Below are positions 22,881 through 35,866 of a stretch of 64,000 nt of DNA, piece by piece. The translations under genes and the position numbers were made by a program. Origin of the DNA: Glomus cerebriforme (lineage: Eukaryota > Glomeromycota > Glomeromycetes > Glomerales > Glomeraceae); contig QKYT01000215.1 in NCBI GenBank assembly GCA_003550305.1, positions 77,448 through 141,447 of the forward strand. Reading direction: 5' to 3'. Position 1 is the stretch's first letter, and each line of letters starts with the position of its first letter. The notes beneath the pieces were generated by a model, which worked only from the letters and a program-made list of their open reading frames with translations, did no database searches and was not told the DNA's origin.

Positions 22881-23466
22881 ACTGTATTTTTTTTTTACGA
22901 AATTTTTTTGAAATGATTGATTTTTTTTATAGAAAAAAGTTATTTATATATTTTTATTGTTTATTTAATGTTATTGTTTCTCGTTTTGGCAAGTATACAA
23001 TTAATTAAGCTTTTGTATCCCTTTTTTGTGTGATTTTGTGATTCATTTATCACGTGAAATTCAAAAATTATGTTTTTGTGTGCCCAATCCAAATGATCGA
23101 CATAGCAAAAACATCAGCCAAGACAGATCTGACCATGGAATTTGATTGGCTCATATTTATATGACCCTAAGCTGACCAAATAAGACAATTTTATAATTTT
23201 TGACAGCACAGATTCGCTTATAAACTAGCATGCAAGGATTACTCTAATAGGGGAACGTCTAAAGCGGAGCAGAATCACGTGATCATAGTGAATATCTGTC
23301 ACCCCTGCATCACTCCTTTATTTTCATTTTTTCGATAGGTAAAATCCTACTTATCACCTGTTATTTGTCACATGTATAATTTCTTAATGCCATAATTCCG
23401 GCCAAAAATTTTACGAAAATCACGTGACTCTGCTCCGCTTTAGACTAATAGGCATTTCGTACTACC
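22881..23466. other. Intergenic with a ~190-bp MITE at 23252-23444
   Basis: Inverted ends read tctaaagcggagcagaatcacgtg on the left (from about 23258) and their complement on the right (to about 23444), with one or two differences. The flanks both carry ctaatagg (23244-23251 and 23445-23452). This would f an 8-base hAT-type target duplication, although about six bases separate the left copy from the inverted end. No gene was seen. Confidence 0.55.
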
Positions 23467-23555
23467 TTATAACTACAAAGGAATGTTTGAGCATTTAACG
23501 TAGAAAACTATAAACACATTAAACAAACAATTTATTACATATCCACTTCTACATT

Positions 23556-25809
23556 ATGAGCTTGGTACGTTCAGATAAAACTAATAACGGCACAACGAGA
23601 AGAGTTACTAGAAGCCAAAGTACTTCGACAAACATAGAAAGTCTTCCAAAAAATTCCAACAACATCAACATAGAAAATGAAAAAGAAATTATAAACCAAA
23701 CCTATGGAAACATAGAAAACCTCTCGTTAATGATAAATAACCCTTCAATCCCCAAAGAAATTATTTCAGAACCCCAACCTGTAGTTACTAATACCATTCC
23801 CATTATAGACAAAGACATAGTTATGGGAAATACTGAAGTCTTTGAAATTACCTCATCTTCTCCCCAAAAACTTCTCACACCAGTTATTACGCCACATGTC
23901 ATACTTGACGAATCGATACATAATTCCAGAAAAGGAAAATCTGTTCTCAGAAACTCAAACAACACCAATCAAAATAATCACAATGATTTCACAACATTAT
24001 ACACTACACTCACGGCTGAAGATCAACAATCAACAGCGATTAATGAACTGATCAATGTCGAATTTAATGATGCCAACAAAATTTTTACCTTATCGATATG
24101 AAAGATATTGAATTAACAGATGATACAGATATGTATCTATCCTTTGCACTACTACAAGATTTCCAATTCAATTCATTACACGAATTAAAAACCTCTATTA
24201 GAAGACAATTCCTAAATATATCTTCATATATTGGAATTAAAGGAATCCAAAATTATTATGGCATCAAAATTATTAAAATTGCATTTAACGAAGAAATGTA
24301 TCGCAATAGCATCCATAACATCCTCAATAATTTTTTAAAAGTAAAATTTTACAACTACGAAGAACAATACACAAACCAAATTATCCTACCGCTCTTAAAA
24401 GACAAATACAACAAAACAATTAAAGTAGTGAATATTCCACATCACATTGACAACTTCTTAGTCATCAAAACCATATCTAAACAAATTGGTTCAATCGTAA
24501 ACACCTCAGAACCTAAACCATTTAAACCACATTACACAAATAACCAATAACGAAACTCTTCTCAACAAAAACAAAGAGTTCCCTTTTTCAAACAATAAAA
24601 TTGGAATTTGATTCTCACGCCTCTATTCAAAAAATTGTATCAGATGAAATCTAGGCAATCACCATTGAAAACTTCTGCCTTAGAATCTTACCTAACGAAA
24701 CTAAAAGTATTGGATACAAAGAAAGAACTTCATATCAATACAAACTTACCAGCCTCCCTGTCAACAGTATATTAAAATTATTACAACCATTACTAACCAA
24801 AATCAAAGCTCGTATATGCACCTTCACTCCAACTGACAAAAGAAGAATTACCAAATCAGCATATGTTCACGTAGCAAGCAGTGACTTTATTTCCAAAAAT
24901 TGTACTATACCCATTAACAACCATAATATTTACATCATAAATCCAGCTATCAAACACTATACCGTTTGCGGTTCACCAGCTCACGACTACAAATTATGTA
25001 ATACTAACATTAATAACAATGCTAATCACGTCTCGAATAACACCGCCAATAGACTAATCATTAATCAATTCAACCAAAAATTCAAATCTCTCATACAAAC
25101 ACCAATTAGAACAAATACCAATAATAACAATCAGACTCATAATGGATCCAAAAGATGTAATGAACCAAAAAGTATCACTTCCAACAACCTTGAACCAACA
25201 AGTTATCACAAGATAATTTACTCATCGAAAGGCTACTCAAAGAAAATGCTGAACTCAAACAACTCCTTCAACAATCAATTCAAAAAATAGATTCACTCCA
25301 ATACCTCAAAAAAGATATTACAGAAATCAAAAAAGATATTCTAGACAATAAAGAAAAAATCAGTCAAGTAAATACCAAAACTGACATAGTTATTTCTCGT
25401 ACAAAAGAACTCAACCAGAACATACTCTCTCTGAAAAGAAATAACCAACACCAACCATCCTACAAAAGAAAGAAAGAATTTAAACAACCTATAACTACTA
25501 ACTTTCCTCCTAGTAATACCCTATTCAATCCTCAAATAGACTCCTTCTCAGACATAAGTAGCCTCAAAACTATCACCTCTTTAAACGAACCCTTCACACA
25601 AGATCCCAGAAACATTCCCCAGAAAATATAACCTTAAACGTACCTAAACGTTTCATAATAGACAACGAATCAGAAAATATGGAATTGATAAACTACGAAG
25701 AATCTTCTAATCCATCAAAATCATTTAACAACCCGACATACTCCAACAACCCGGCACAACCCTCATCTTCCACTTGGTATCTTAATCCACTCAAGCAATG
25801 GACCCAATA
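23556..25809 (+). pseudogene. LINE ORF1 (RNA-binding, zinc-knuckle, coiled-coil)
   Basis: In changing frames: a polar Ser/Thr/Asn-rich N-terminus (23556-24101); a folded segment from 24098 (DTDMYLSFALLQDFQF..., RRM-like in general appearance); and a third part from about 24600 containing one TAG and ending in a degenerate zinc knuckle C-x4-H-x4-C at 24967-24999. The first expected Cys of the knuckle is Tyr. A coiled coil follows (LLIERLLKENAELKQLL, near 25218) and a polar tail ends at 25809. Frameshifts lie near 24095, 24555, 25215 and 25620. The protein would bind LINE RNA in the ribonucleoprotein particle. Confidence 0.75.
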
Positions 25810-28800
25810 ATCTAACAATCTTCACACAATAAATTTTATTTGATAATAACTCTTATTTTTTTACAACATTTATAGTACAAATTTTCACAATCTATAATAA
25901 CAACTAACAAAATTTACAAAATATTAATACTAACAACAATTGATTTCTCTTTACTCTACAACAATTAGTTTATACCCAAAATATTTTTTTTCTTATATTT
26001 TTAGAATTTCTTTACAAAATGCAGAACAACAAAAACAACAATTTAGATAAATCGGCAATGCTACAACACATTAACAAATTTTATAACACCTCATATGAGG
26101 ATTTTTTCAAAATAGGAGCTATCAACATTAGACAAAAATACCATAACAGCCTCTCAGATATAATTAATTTCTTTAAAAATGAAAACTATTCAATTTTAGG
26201 TCTTACCAAAACTGGTTTACATGGTAACTGACACAAATCTAATTTATACTTTACGTCTGATAACTGACAAAACCTGATATATTTCATCTTTAACGACAAC
26301 ACTGGTATTAACAAAGGAACTGGTTGCAGTATGATTATTACTGCAAACTTACACAAACATATACAAAAAATAGAAACATTTGAAGGCCGCCTACTAAGTT
26401 GTGACCTTTGTTTCAAACATAAACTTTGGATTAGAATCATAATTACATATTTACCAGCAAATAAAGACGACACTAATAAAACTATAACAATTGAATGTCA
26501 CAAGAAAATAGAATCTCTATTAACGCCTATTCATAAGAAAAATTTCAAACCCATATTATTAGGTGATTTCAACATAGATCCAGCAGATCGCAAACTCAAG
26601 ACCAATAAACCAGCATCATGAAAACTCAATATTTTTACGATAATGAAATCACATAATCTGAAAAACATTTTAAAACATCACAATAACAAACTGAAACCCA
26701 CCTTTAATAATGGCCAAAACCCTCCTTCATTCAGATGAATAGACCTTATTTACGCTCATAAATACATAGTAGAACTAAGTTTATATTCATCAACTACGAC
26801 TATCAATCCTATATATTTCTCTACTGATCACAAATATGTTCATTTCATCATAAAATCTTCAAGTTTCTTGAATAGAAAACTCTTCAGCCAAAATGACAAA
26901 GTAGACAGGAACAATGAACCCGCTTTTAATTATTCGGCCATGACAAGAAATAAATGGGTAGCATATAGCACTTCAACTGAAACCTTATGCAAAAACCTCA
27001 TCACATTATCATTAACAATACCATCTTACCATCATCAACTACAAGCATATATTAATGAACAATGGTCTATACTCAAACAAATCATTAATTCATCCAAAAA
27101 AGAAATTATCCTGAAATTTGTATGACACGATAAAGGCAATTCTAATCTACCCCTTCACTTAAGACAACTTAACAATGATATTAGTGACATTACCACTATA
27201 ATACAATAATTCCAAAGCAAATATATTAAACACACATTCAACCTACCGTCAACTAACCCAATAAACCCTGATGAATGGAAAACTTACTGGACCGATTGGT
27301 CCAAATACATTAAGACTCTAACAACAATTTGCCACACTCATCAAATCCTAACTTTACCTAACTTACCATCATCAATTACACCCGATAATTACAAAACTGT
27401 AAAAGATTCACTAACATCAGTTACATCAATTCTAAAAATATTGAGATTACAACTAACTGAATCATATAATTTATAAAAAATCAACAAATTTATTAACATC
27501 CACAATGATAACATCAAGATTAATCAGAGAAAAATGATCAACTCCATCCTCAATCGCAAACCAAAAAAAATAATCTTAGATCAGCTTTTAATTATCAATA
27601 AAAAAGGAGAATACGATCTCACTATAGACCCAAATATCATAGAAGAAAATGTTATATAACACTTTCAACATTTAGGTTCTACACACAACCAGCCCTCTCC
27701 TAATTATGGCACCATTAATGATCTCTCCCACTCAATGGCAATCCCTATACGACAAAAAATTATCTATAAAGGAAGAATGGTTTAACGACCTTATGATCCC
27801 AATCACGCCACAAGAACTGGACTGAATATCTCTTTCTACCGACCAACAAAGCAGGCGGTCCATTTAGCATTAAATACGAAGACATTATACACTTGGACGA
27901 ATACACTAAAAACTTCATTCTTGAACTATATAATATAATCATCACACATACCATATTTCCTACCGAATGGTCTGAAGTCTTACTATTCCCTATCCCTAAA
28001 CCAAGAACTGGGAATGTAACATCAACAACATCCACCCCATAGTTCTTCTGGAAACTTTTTGCAAATTATTAATTAAAATTCTAACTAATAGACTCAACAC
28101 CATCTTATCATCATATCCAATTCTCGAATTCAATAATCAGGCTGGTTTAACCAGTTGCTCCACATTGGAACCCATCATCAATATCAAGCATATCATTAAA
28201 CAACATAATATCCATAAGAAAACTCTGCTATGGATAGGTCTATAAGACTTATCGAAAGCATATGATCATGTTAACACATCATTATTAAAATTAGCGATAT
28301 TATGCCTTCAAATCCCTACACATTTCACTAGCCTTATCATGAAACTGTTCAGTGATCGCAAAAACAGCATTATACTTTTTCAACACTTAAGCACTCCATA
28401 TGAAGTGCACCAAGGTATTGACCAGGGTGAGGTAATTTCACCCCTCCTCTGGATAATCTACTACGACCCTATGTTTATGATGATCAACAATTTCACCAAT
28501 CAACTTACTGTCTCCAACCAAATTCCGTGATATATTAAACCCTAATTCATTCCAAATCCTATCATACAAAATGTCTGTCATCAGATATTTAGATGATATC
28601 ACATGGTTCAGTAACTTATTAACAGGCTTAGAAACCCTATTTAACAAAGCCAACAAATTTTATGTCTTTACCAACATAAAAATTAACAAAGATAAATACA
28701 AAATATTAACTAATGAAACAAATTCCATAATACTTTCCAATCCTTGAACATTAATAATTCTCTAATAGAGATTAAAATAGGTCCTAAATCAATGACTGAA

Positions 28801-29075
28801 CGTATCTTAGTAGGCTTTTATATTAACGCCAATAATATTAACAAAGGAACAATTAACAAAATTACCCAGATTGTTAATTACAATACATATTTTCTAAGGA
28901 CAAAACAAATTTCCCATGATCACGTCTCCTATATAATCAACGAAGTCATCTTTCTGAAACTTGAATATATATTAACATTCACTTTCCTCTCACCCTCAGA
29001 AATAATTAAATTTATACGTCCTCTTAAATGCGTTTTTAAACACCGTTTTAAACTTCCTTCTATTACACCTGATAA

Positions 29076-29712
29076 TTAATAGTTATTCAGCACGAAGTGC
29101 CGAATAACTATTATATTGGGTAAATCAAATTTGATTGGTTGATTTTGGGATCCGCAGGATCCCAAAATTAAATAAAAATCAAATTTGATTCCCAATATAA
29201 TAGCTACCTTAGGTAGCGTCAGTTATTCGGTTCGAAGTGCCGAATGAGTGATTTATCCGGTATCACGTGATTTTCGCGTAATAAACTTTTTACTTTCAAA
29301 GTTAACGTGTTTTTAAGCTTTTTTCTATCCAAATTTATTTCTTTCAATGGAGAATACAAATTTTAATAATGTAAGATAAATATTTAAACATATTAAAACT
29401 ACAAATTATTGAATAAATTCTTTAGTCTTTTAAACCAAACAACTGAACTATGGTTATTTCAGGTCACAATTCATTAACTGGAGTGCGAAATTATCTTAAA
29501 ATACCAAAGGAGAAAAAAAGAAATATCCTTAACTAAACATTTTTATTGTATTTCTAATAAACAAATAATGCCTGATACACGATTTTTTTGCCTGATACAT
29601 GATTTTTAGTGCCTGATACACGATTTTAGTGCCTGATACATGATTTTTTGCCTGATACATGATTTACAATAACTATCAACAATTATGAATAAATCACGTG
29701 ATGCCGGATAAT
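29076..29712. mobile_element. Inverted-repeat element nested in LINE ORF2
   Basis: ORF2 coding sequence stops at about 29075 and resumes at 29712. The insert includes a 19-base inverted pair (ttatccggtatcacgtgat at 29253 and its complement ending 29711, one mismatch). To the left are hairpins made from gttattcagcacgaagtgccgaataac and a long imperfect palindrome centred on gggatccgcaggatccc (29108-29205). No coding sequence. It is probably one non-autonomous DNA element or two adjacent ones; the exact left end and target duplication are uncertain. Confidence 0.65.
29569..29665. repeat. Five tandem copies of TGCCTGATACAYGATTTT
   Basis: Direct repeats of about 19-20 bases, differing at one C/T position and in the length of the T run, inside the nested element. 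Confidence 0.85.
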
Positions 29713-32599
29713 ACCATTTATAATGATATTTTCCCTTCAATTAATAACTTACATGTTCTACAAATTACTTCCCACCTTCTTATTTACAACTATATTCTAA
29801 ATTGTCCTCATTTAACTTATATAGCTTGACAATTAATAACTAATTCACAAATGGATCTATGGCTCCCATGGTGGCCCACTTTTCAACAACTATCTTCTAT
29901 TAATCAAAAACACTATTTACCTTTTACTACTTTCACTAAGGGCTTAATTCGATTTGCCCAAATGGGATTTACCTTCACATCCACGTTCGACACAATCATA
30001 AGAGGAGGTACCAAACCCATTGTAGAAGCAATACCCTTTGACCGATATACTTTAAAAAGCTGAAAAAATCATCTAATTATGTTCAAAGATCAAATTATCA
30101 ACCCTGATGGTATCTACGTCAAAGAATGGAAAGATATCAATGTTAACCCCCTACAATCAATGTGAAAAAATCCCAGGACAACAACCTTCCTGGTACCAAA
30201 AATACATAGACACTCAAACAATAGGACTCAATAAAAATTTAATTACCCTCATATCAATCAACAGATGACACCTCCCGTCTCACATATTACCAAAGATTTC
30301 CTCATCATATCACTACCACCCAAAAAATGAATGGTCTGCACATTGGCACAGTCCTTCATCACAAACGTTATTCGGCAAAACTATTGAACAACGAAATAAT
30401 CCGTTTAACTCTAGCATGACGTTTATTGAACATTGGATTAACAATCCATCTCAAAACTTTTCACGATTTGGCACACCAAAGAAACACCCTCTTATTTTAA
30501 CCCGCCTGTACAGGATGTTCATTACATACTCCATATTATAGAGACCTCTGACCGAAATACGTCATCATAGCACCTACCTTACATTTTCACCGTATTCAGA
30601 CATGCCACAAAGATTATATTCATTCACACATATCAAATATTCCTTACAAAAAATTTGTTATTCTTACATCCCCAATTTAATCTTTAAAAGTCTTAACTTA
30701 CAACTTTTATATACACTCTACTGGTTTACCTTCATAGGTTCTATCTTCAAGATCTTCTTATAATAATGAACCAGATAATTACTCATATTCTAACACAACT
30801 CTTCCCTTATTTCTAAATTGTTAGTTGGTGATATTAATATCATCACACATCTATCCATAATCTCCTCATCTTTCAGGAACAAATCAGAATTTACCTTTTT
30901 TACGGATGGTTCAGTACTAGATATAAGTATAATATCGTGCAAATCTGGCTTTGGATGGCTAGAAACTTTAAATTCGAATAATATTACCTCCTTTTGTGCC
31001 AAAATTTTTCACCACGCCTCATCTACTAGAGCTAAAATTATGGCCATCTTCACTACCCTTCTTACTACACCGCCTAACTCTCATATCAACATACACACAG
31101 ACTTATAATGTAGCATTTCAAGCTTCAACAAAATTATGAACCCTTTTACCTCACTACGATGGCTTCATAAAATACCTAACCACCTAATTTGGCAAGCTAT
31201 CAAACACACCATCACTTTAAATAATCTTACCATTCATTTACTCAAAGTTAAAGCTCACTCTAACAATTATTTCAATAACGCTGCTGACACCTTTGCGAAA
31301 GAAAGGGCATTACTCATATCAGCGATACACCTAAACTTCAAAAATCTTCCAGATAATTTCACAACTTTGACCTGGAACAACATCAGCCCTCTGGAACGCC
31401 CTGCCCATAAATGGGTGACTAACCTCTTTGCAGCCCAAGTATTTAATAAACTCATTAACTCCCTAATATTTCCTCATTACTCAAGAAATGTATTTCGATT
31501 AACATTGATTTTAATTTAATACAACACTAGTTAAACTATAAACTTTTCCTACTGCCACTTCATCAGAACTTAGTTCCTATATTTCTTACAAAATTAAATC
31601 CTCTACATCTCAGCTTCCAACTAGTGATCTCTTACAACGTAATTTACCCTTAATTTATCCAAAATCTTCTATATTGTGTCCTTCATACCTTTTCACATTA
31701 GACTGTAATAATCACATTTTATTATATTCAGTTTATTCCTTCTATCTGATTAATGTTATCACTACACATGAAAATATCTTATCACAATTTCTTTTTGACA
31801 AACAATCTGTATCCAATAAGATATCTCTCAACACCATTAAACAATGGGTATTCGCCCTCCCAGTTTTTCACAACATTCAATTGTCCCCACTCCAGGACAA
31901 CTTGGAATTAATTTTAATTTCACATCAATACATACCAATTTTCTTTGACAACCTTTTCAAAATTTTTTTTTCCAAAAAGAAACAATAGATCTCCTATTTA
32001 CTGAATTTCCTACACTTTCTATTTTCAAACATCCATAAAGTCACATGGCTGACTCATTGCGACCCCGAATAGAATGGGAAAAATCTCTAAACATTACCCA
32101 AAAATCCAAATGCTCTCCCGCTAAATGTAACCCTCAAGATAGGGCTTCTATAGCCCAGTTCCGAATGCCTTTACCTCCTAATACACCTTCACTGATAATG
32201 ACTGTTTTTGATCCAAATTTATAGCTCATTTGAGTTTCTTCTAACTTCTTACACTCAGGCTCTTGGTTGGAATACTGTTCAATATGCCTTCTTCACAACA
32301 ATTCGAATAATAGACAAAATTTTATTTCTTCTCTTAATAAGGATATTCACTTTTACTCTTTACTTTTAGATAGTTTTATTTTATTAAAGTAGTTTAGCCT
32401 GTAGGTTTTACCTATAATTTTTTTTTTATAGGCATAGACAGTCCACTAGGCACATATACGTACTTAGGGAGCTCAGTTATACTTCCCAAGTAGTTTCAGG
32501 GATTATATAATTTTTATATCTTATTTCTTACTACTATCAATTTGTAACGATACTGTGCTTCTCCTTAAAATAAAATAAAAAAAATTATAACTACAAAGG

Positions 32600-33192
32600 T
32601 AAAAAAATTTTCAATAGAGTACACAAACTTCATTTGAGTTCAGCACATCTGAAATGTATGACAGGTTATACCAGATATATTGTTCTTTAAAATACTTTTT
32701 TAGAAATGATTGACAAAATGTTTGGTACATAAACTGCAACAATTTTTTTACAAAAAAATTATTTTCGCAAAAAAGACTTTAATAAACTATTTTTACCTTC
32801 TGAAATTGTGTATTTTTGGTCAATCTGCAAGTTTATTTGGAGTGGCAAATAAGGTTTTGTTGTAAATTTTGACTTATATGCATTTTTTTAAAAACATATG
32901 CCACATATTAGTGTTATTATGAAGATAAAAGAAGTTTTACCAATGATGAACCCTATTATCTCTTCAGTAACCGCCTAGAAGAATTATTAGACAGATTATA
33001 TTCTTGCATAACAGTAAAGATTTATTACTTTTTTTCTGAATTACATGGGTAATTTATTCATCATGTATTATCATTACATAATAATAGTAAGACGAGATAC
33101 TCTCTTATAGCATGATCCAGGAATCAAAAAACTTATGGTATTTTTCTAGTGTAATTTCAATGTATATTTAATATTATTCCTGGATCCTATGT
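32600..33192. other. Intergenic; carries a decayed copy of a segment seen at 45350-45470
   Basis: From about 32930 to 33060 the sequence (accaatgatgaaccctattatctc..., cgcctagaagaattatt) is clearly homologous to the 3' end of the gene-like frame at 44857-45399 and its downstream sequence, but is diverged and stop-ridden. No other feature seen. Confidence 0.5.
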
Positions 33193-33450
33193 ATCTTTCC
33201 TTCAGATATAGATTCGCCCAGCGAGGATATATGTGCTGTTAAAAATTATACCATTGAAGAAAACCGTAATAAGAACAATCTTGATATTATCGATAAAGCT
33301 AATTATAAAGTTTGCAACATGATTAAGGAGTTACAAACTATAGTAGATGAAAAGAAGGTATTTTCATATATTCATTATTACAACAATGAAGCATTCGATT
33401 GTAATGTTTACACAAATTACTCATTCAAATATCCATTAAAAATAGATTAG
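33193..33450 (+). pseudogene. Coding exon relic of unknown family
   Basis: A good acceptor (tatctttccttcag, ending near 33208) opens a frame of about 80 codons with biased residues (TIEENRNKNNLDIIDKANY, then MIKELQTIVDEKKVF) that runs to TAG at about 33449. It continues beyond as NEESNDSFSDAKIDFDG. No ATG and no recognisable domain; likely an internal exon of a decayed gene. Confidence 0.4.
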
Positions 33451-34869
33451 AACGAAGAGTCTAATGATAGTTTCAGTGATGCAAAGATTGATTTTGATGG
33501 TACATTACATCATTCTTGTTTTCATTTTAATACAAATATTGGTTTATAACTATTTATCCTTTTTATTAGTAGAAAATAAAATTAATAATCAAATACATCA
33601 CAAAGCAGAAATTAGTTGGCCTATTCTAGTCAAAATCCCAATAAAGATCCTGTATTAAAATAGTACTACATCTTATAATTATTGACATGTTTGGATAATT
33701 TAATGTAAGTTATGTTAATATAAGATGACATTTGAAAAAGTCTTACAGGGGATATATAATACAATTGCGTGATACTTCTAGTTAATATAGAAAATCAGTA
33801 CCTTTGGTGTGCTTCGAAGAACGAAGTATCAAATTAGAACATTTCTTACTCCTTCATGAAAAACCTATATATGTAATGATAACGTAAAACAAATAGTTAG
33901 ATATGTTACATATTACAGAATCCTGGAGTAAATTACAGTTAGTGTTCTGTACGAAATGAATTGATGTTAAATATTAGTGTATAACATTTAGTAAAGTTAA
34001 CTAAAAACATTATTTATTAACTGAATTATTGTTAACCAGGTTGAAAAATAATGTTAAAAAATAATGTTAAATCAACGAAAAATAACGAAGTTAAAAAATC
34101 CAATTGCTTTGTCGATTCAACAAATAAATTATTACTTTATACAACCCACTAACTTTTCATTTGTCTCCTCCGTAGGAGAATGTAGACAGAAGGAGACAAG
34201 AAAATAGTCTATAAGAGAATACAGGCGCCACTTAAAATATCCACTTCCTTTTACCTATAAGAGACAAAAAGTCTTGGCATGTCCGTCGAAATATATTTTT
34301 TCACATATAATGAACCTATATAATATACTGTATATATGTGTCTGTTAGGATAATATATTTAAAGAATTGCTACTTGTTGGAAAGAAATAAAAAAAATCGT
34401 AGTCTATTTATTGATGAACATTCTTATAAAACTGGTTCAAGGTTATAAGATCTCTGTATGATGTCCTCCTAATGCCAGATCAAATTACGAACAAAAGACA
34501 CGTTTTCTTCATAAGAGATTTTTTTGATGCACTATGAAAAATTATAGTAATACTACTGTTACACATTACCTAACCAATAATATTAAGACGAAATGAATGT
34601 AGTTATATAGTATAATTTACAATTGTATCACATTGACACTACATCAGACTAACACTCTGGACTAATAAAAGAAAATGTAGTCTTCAAACTTTGTAGACAA
34701 CTTTATTAGAACACATTTTTATTATAAGGAAGCACTTGCAATTTGTTAATTCCTTTTCATATAAAGAGATTAAATCTCTGCTACCTGTTTATAATATATA
34801 TTGTTACAAATGAGAACATTAAACCTATTAAACCAAATAGCATTTTAAACAGAAAGATTACTAGTATAA
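33451..34869. other. Intergenic; includes a dispersed repeat at ~34160-34270
   Basis: No supported gene. The stretch 34160-34270 (tctcctccgtaggagaatgtagac..., agtctataagagaatac) is the reverse complement of a related sequence at about 57180-57290, so a dispersed repeat or element end is present. Runs of gttaa/ttaac near 33990-34080 are low-complexity. Confidence 0.45.
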
Positions 34870-34875
34870 AAGGAT

Positions 34876-35725
34876 AGCATTTGCCTCTAGAATTTACAAA
34901 TTTCTCCATGAGTATTACACCAGATAAAAAAAAAATGAGAGCGAAACCGCTGAAGACAAGAAAATATATATTTTTGTTGATAATTCCAATCTCTTCATTG
35001 AAGGGAAATATACTGTTGGTCAACACGAAAAGTTAGGTACTATCGAGAAGAAAAGGAATACACATTACTATAACCTAGTTCGTATCAAACATGGTCAGTT
35101 TCTCAAAATAGTCCAGAATGGGTGACAGTTAGATGCTAACCCTGTTCTTATTGGATCAAAACCTCCCAATAAGGATTCTGTATGGAAATATATACATAAT
35201 CTAGGATTTGAGGTTACTGTATACAAGCGTAATTCTCAAAATAAAGAGAAAAAAGTAAATGTTAAACTTGCTTGTGAAATTCAAAAAGTTATAGACAAAC
35301 ATCCTCCAGGAGTTTTAGTATTATAACAGGTGATGGTGATTATGATCCTCTTATTATCGAAGCGATAGATAAAGAATGGAAAGTTGAGACATGGTTTTGA
35401 AAATCAGGTATAAAAGAACATTTTGAGAGACCTCTTTTCCTACCATCACTACGATCCATTTTAATAAACTAACTAAGTAATATACACTATAATTATATTT
35501 ACACAGCAACCTCCCAAGATCTCCTAAAAACAGATTTCCATCCGTTAGATCATCATTATAAACTTTTTACATATGGAGATGGCCATCTTTTCAATGAACA
35601 AGTGTTTTCTCTTAAACTTGTCAGAGACAACCTTAATATATGGACAAACAAGGATGCAATGGGCTGTTTTATTATCTTAGATTTATTTCCTAGATTGAAG
35701 TGGGCAAACAATACTACATTGTACC
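34876..35725 (+). pseudogene. NYN-domain (PIN-like nuclease) gene relic
   Basis: After an acidic linker (NESETAEDKK) the frame reads IYIFVDNSNLFIEGKY, the first acidic motif of NYN domains. It continues through NPVLIGSKPPNKDSVW, FEVTVYKRNSQNKEKKV and, after a stop and shift near 35325, ITGDGDYDPLIIEAID with the second acidic cluster, then KEWKVETWF. A C-terminal part (YKLFTYGDGHLF, WTNKDAMGCF) ends at about 35720. In-frame TGA codons occur at about 35130 and 35398, with a TAA near 35325. NYN proteins are metal-dependent RNases of the PIN/LabA type. The linker and architecture match the CRN-NYN copy at 59390-60623, but a CRN domain is not readable upstream here. Confidence 0.75.
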
Positions 35726-35866
35726 ATTAAATCCTCTCTCAACCGTAATAATTGCAATTACTATTTATATAATAAACCTTTTATTAATTAACTAATTCTT
35801 CCATGGTTTATTTCGTATCATAAAATGGCTACTTCTTGTTAATTAACTAAATAACCACTATGGAAG

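Larger units (their letters stand above)
26019..32223 (+). pseudogene. LINE ORF2: APE endonuclease, reverse transcriptase, RNase H
   Basis: The endonuclease N-terminus (INIRQKYHN, then ILGLTKTGL where ET is usual) is followed by the GDFN motif (26562-26573) and STDHKYVHF. Reverse transcriptase motifs follow in order: AGGPFSIKYED, DLSKAYDHV with palm Asp (28246-28272), QGEVISPLLW (near 28420) and YLDD (28586-28597). The thumb continues to 29075, where the nested element interrupts. After 29712 the frame resumes with LPWWPTFQQL, a CTGCSLH segment near 30510, RNase H FTDGS (near 30900), KVKAHSNN (near 31250) and a last piece ending near 32223. At least five frameshifts and more than ten stops are present; many are TGA where Trp is expected. 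Confidence 0.88.
23482..32584 (+). mobile_element. 9.1-kb LINE (non-LTR retrotransposon) with target-site duplication
   Basis: The sequence ttataactacaaagg occurs at 23467-23481 and again at 32585-32599, exactly flanking the element. The 3' copy is preceded by an A-rich tail (aaaataaaataaaaaaaa). Between them lie a 5' leader, ORF1 (23556-25809) and ORF2 (26019-32223) with APE endonuclease, reverse transcriptase and RNase H motifs, followed by about 360 bases of 3' sequence. Both ORFs carry frameshifts and stops, so this copy is dead. A separate inverted-repeat element (29076-29712) has inserted between the RT and RNase H regions. Confidence 0.9.

Noticed and set aside
29569..29665. Short regularly spaced repeats resembling a CRISPR array
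   Set aside because: The repeats are contiguous, with no unique spacers of constant length, and the DNA is eukaryotic; it is a simple tandem repeat.
23482..32584. Repeat-induced point mutation (RIP) as the cause of LINE decay
   Set aside because: A few CA to TA changes are visible (near 31108), but the many TGG to TGA changes do not fit the CpA to TpA preference, and frameshifts are also common.
34781..35026. Minus-strand 81-codon frame with two hydrophobic stretches, suggestive of a membrane protein
   Set aside because: It lies antisense to the linker and first acidic motif of the NYN relic (VDNSNLF, plus strand), which has clear family identity.
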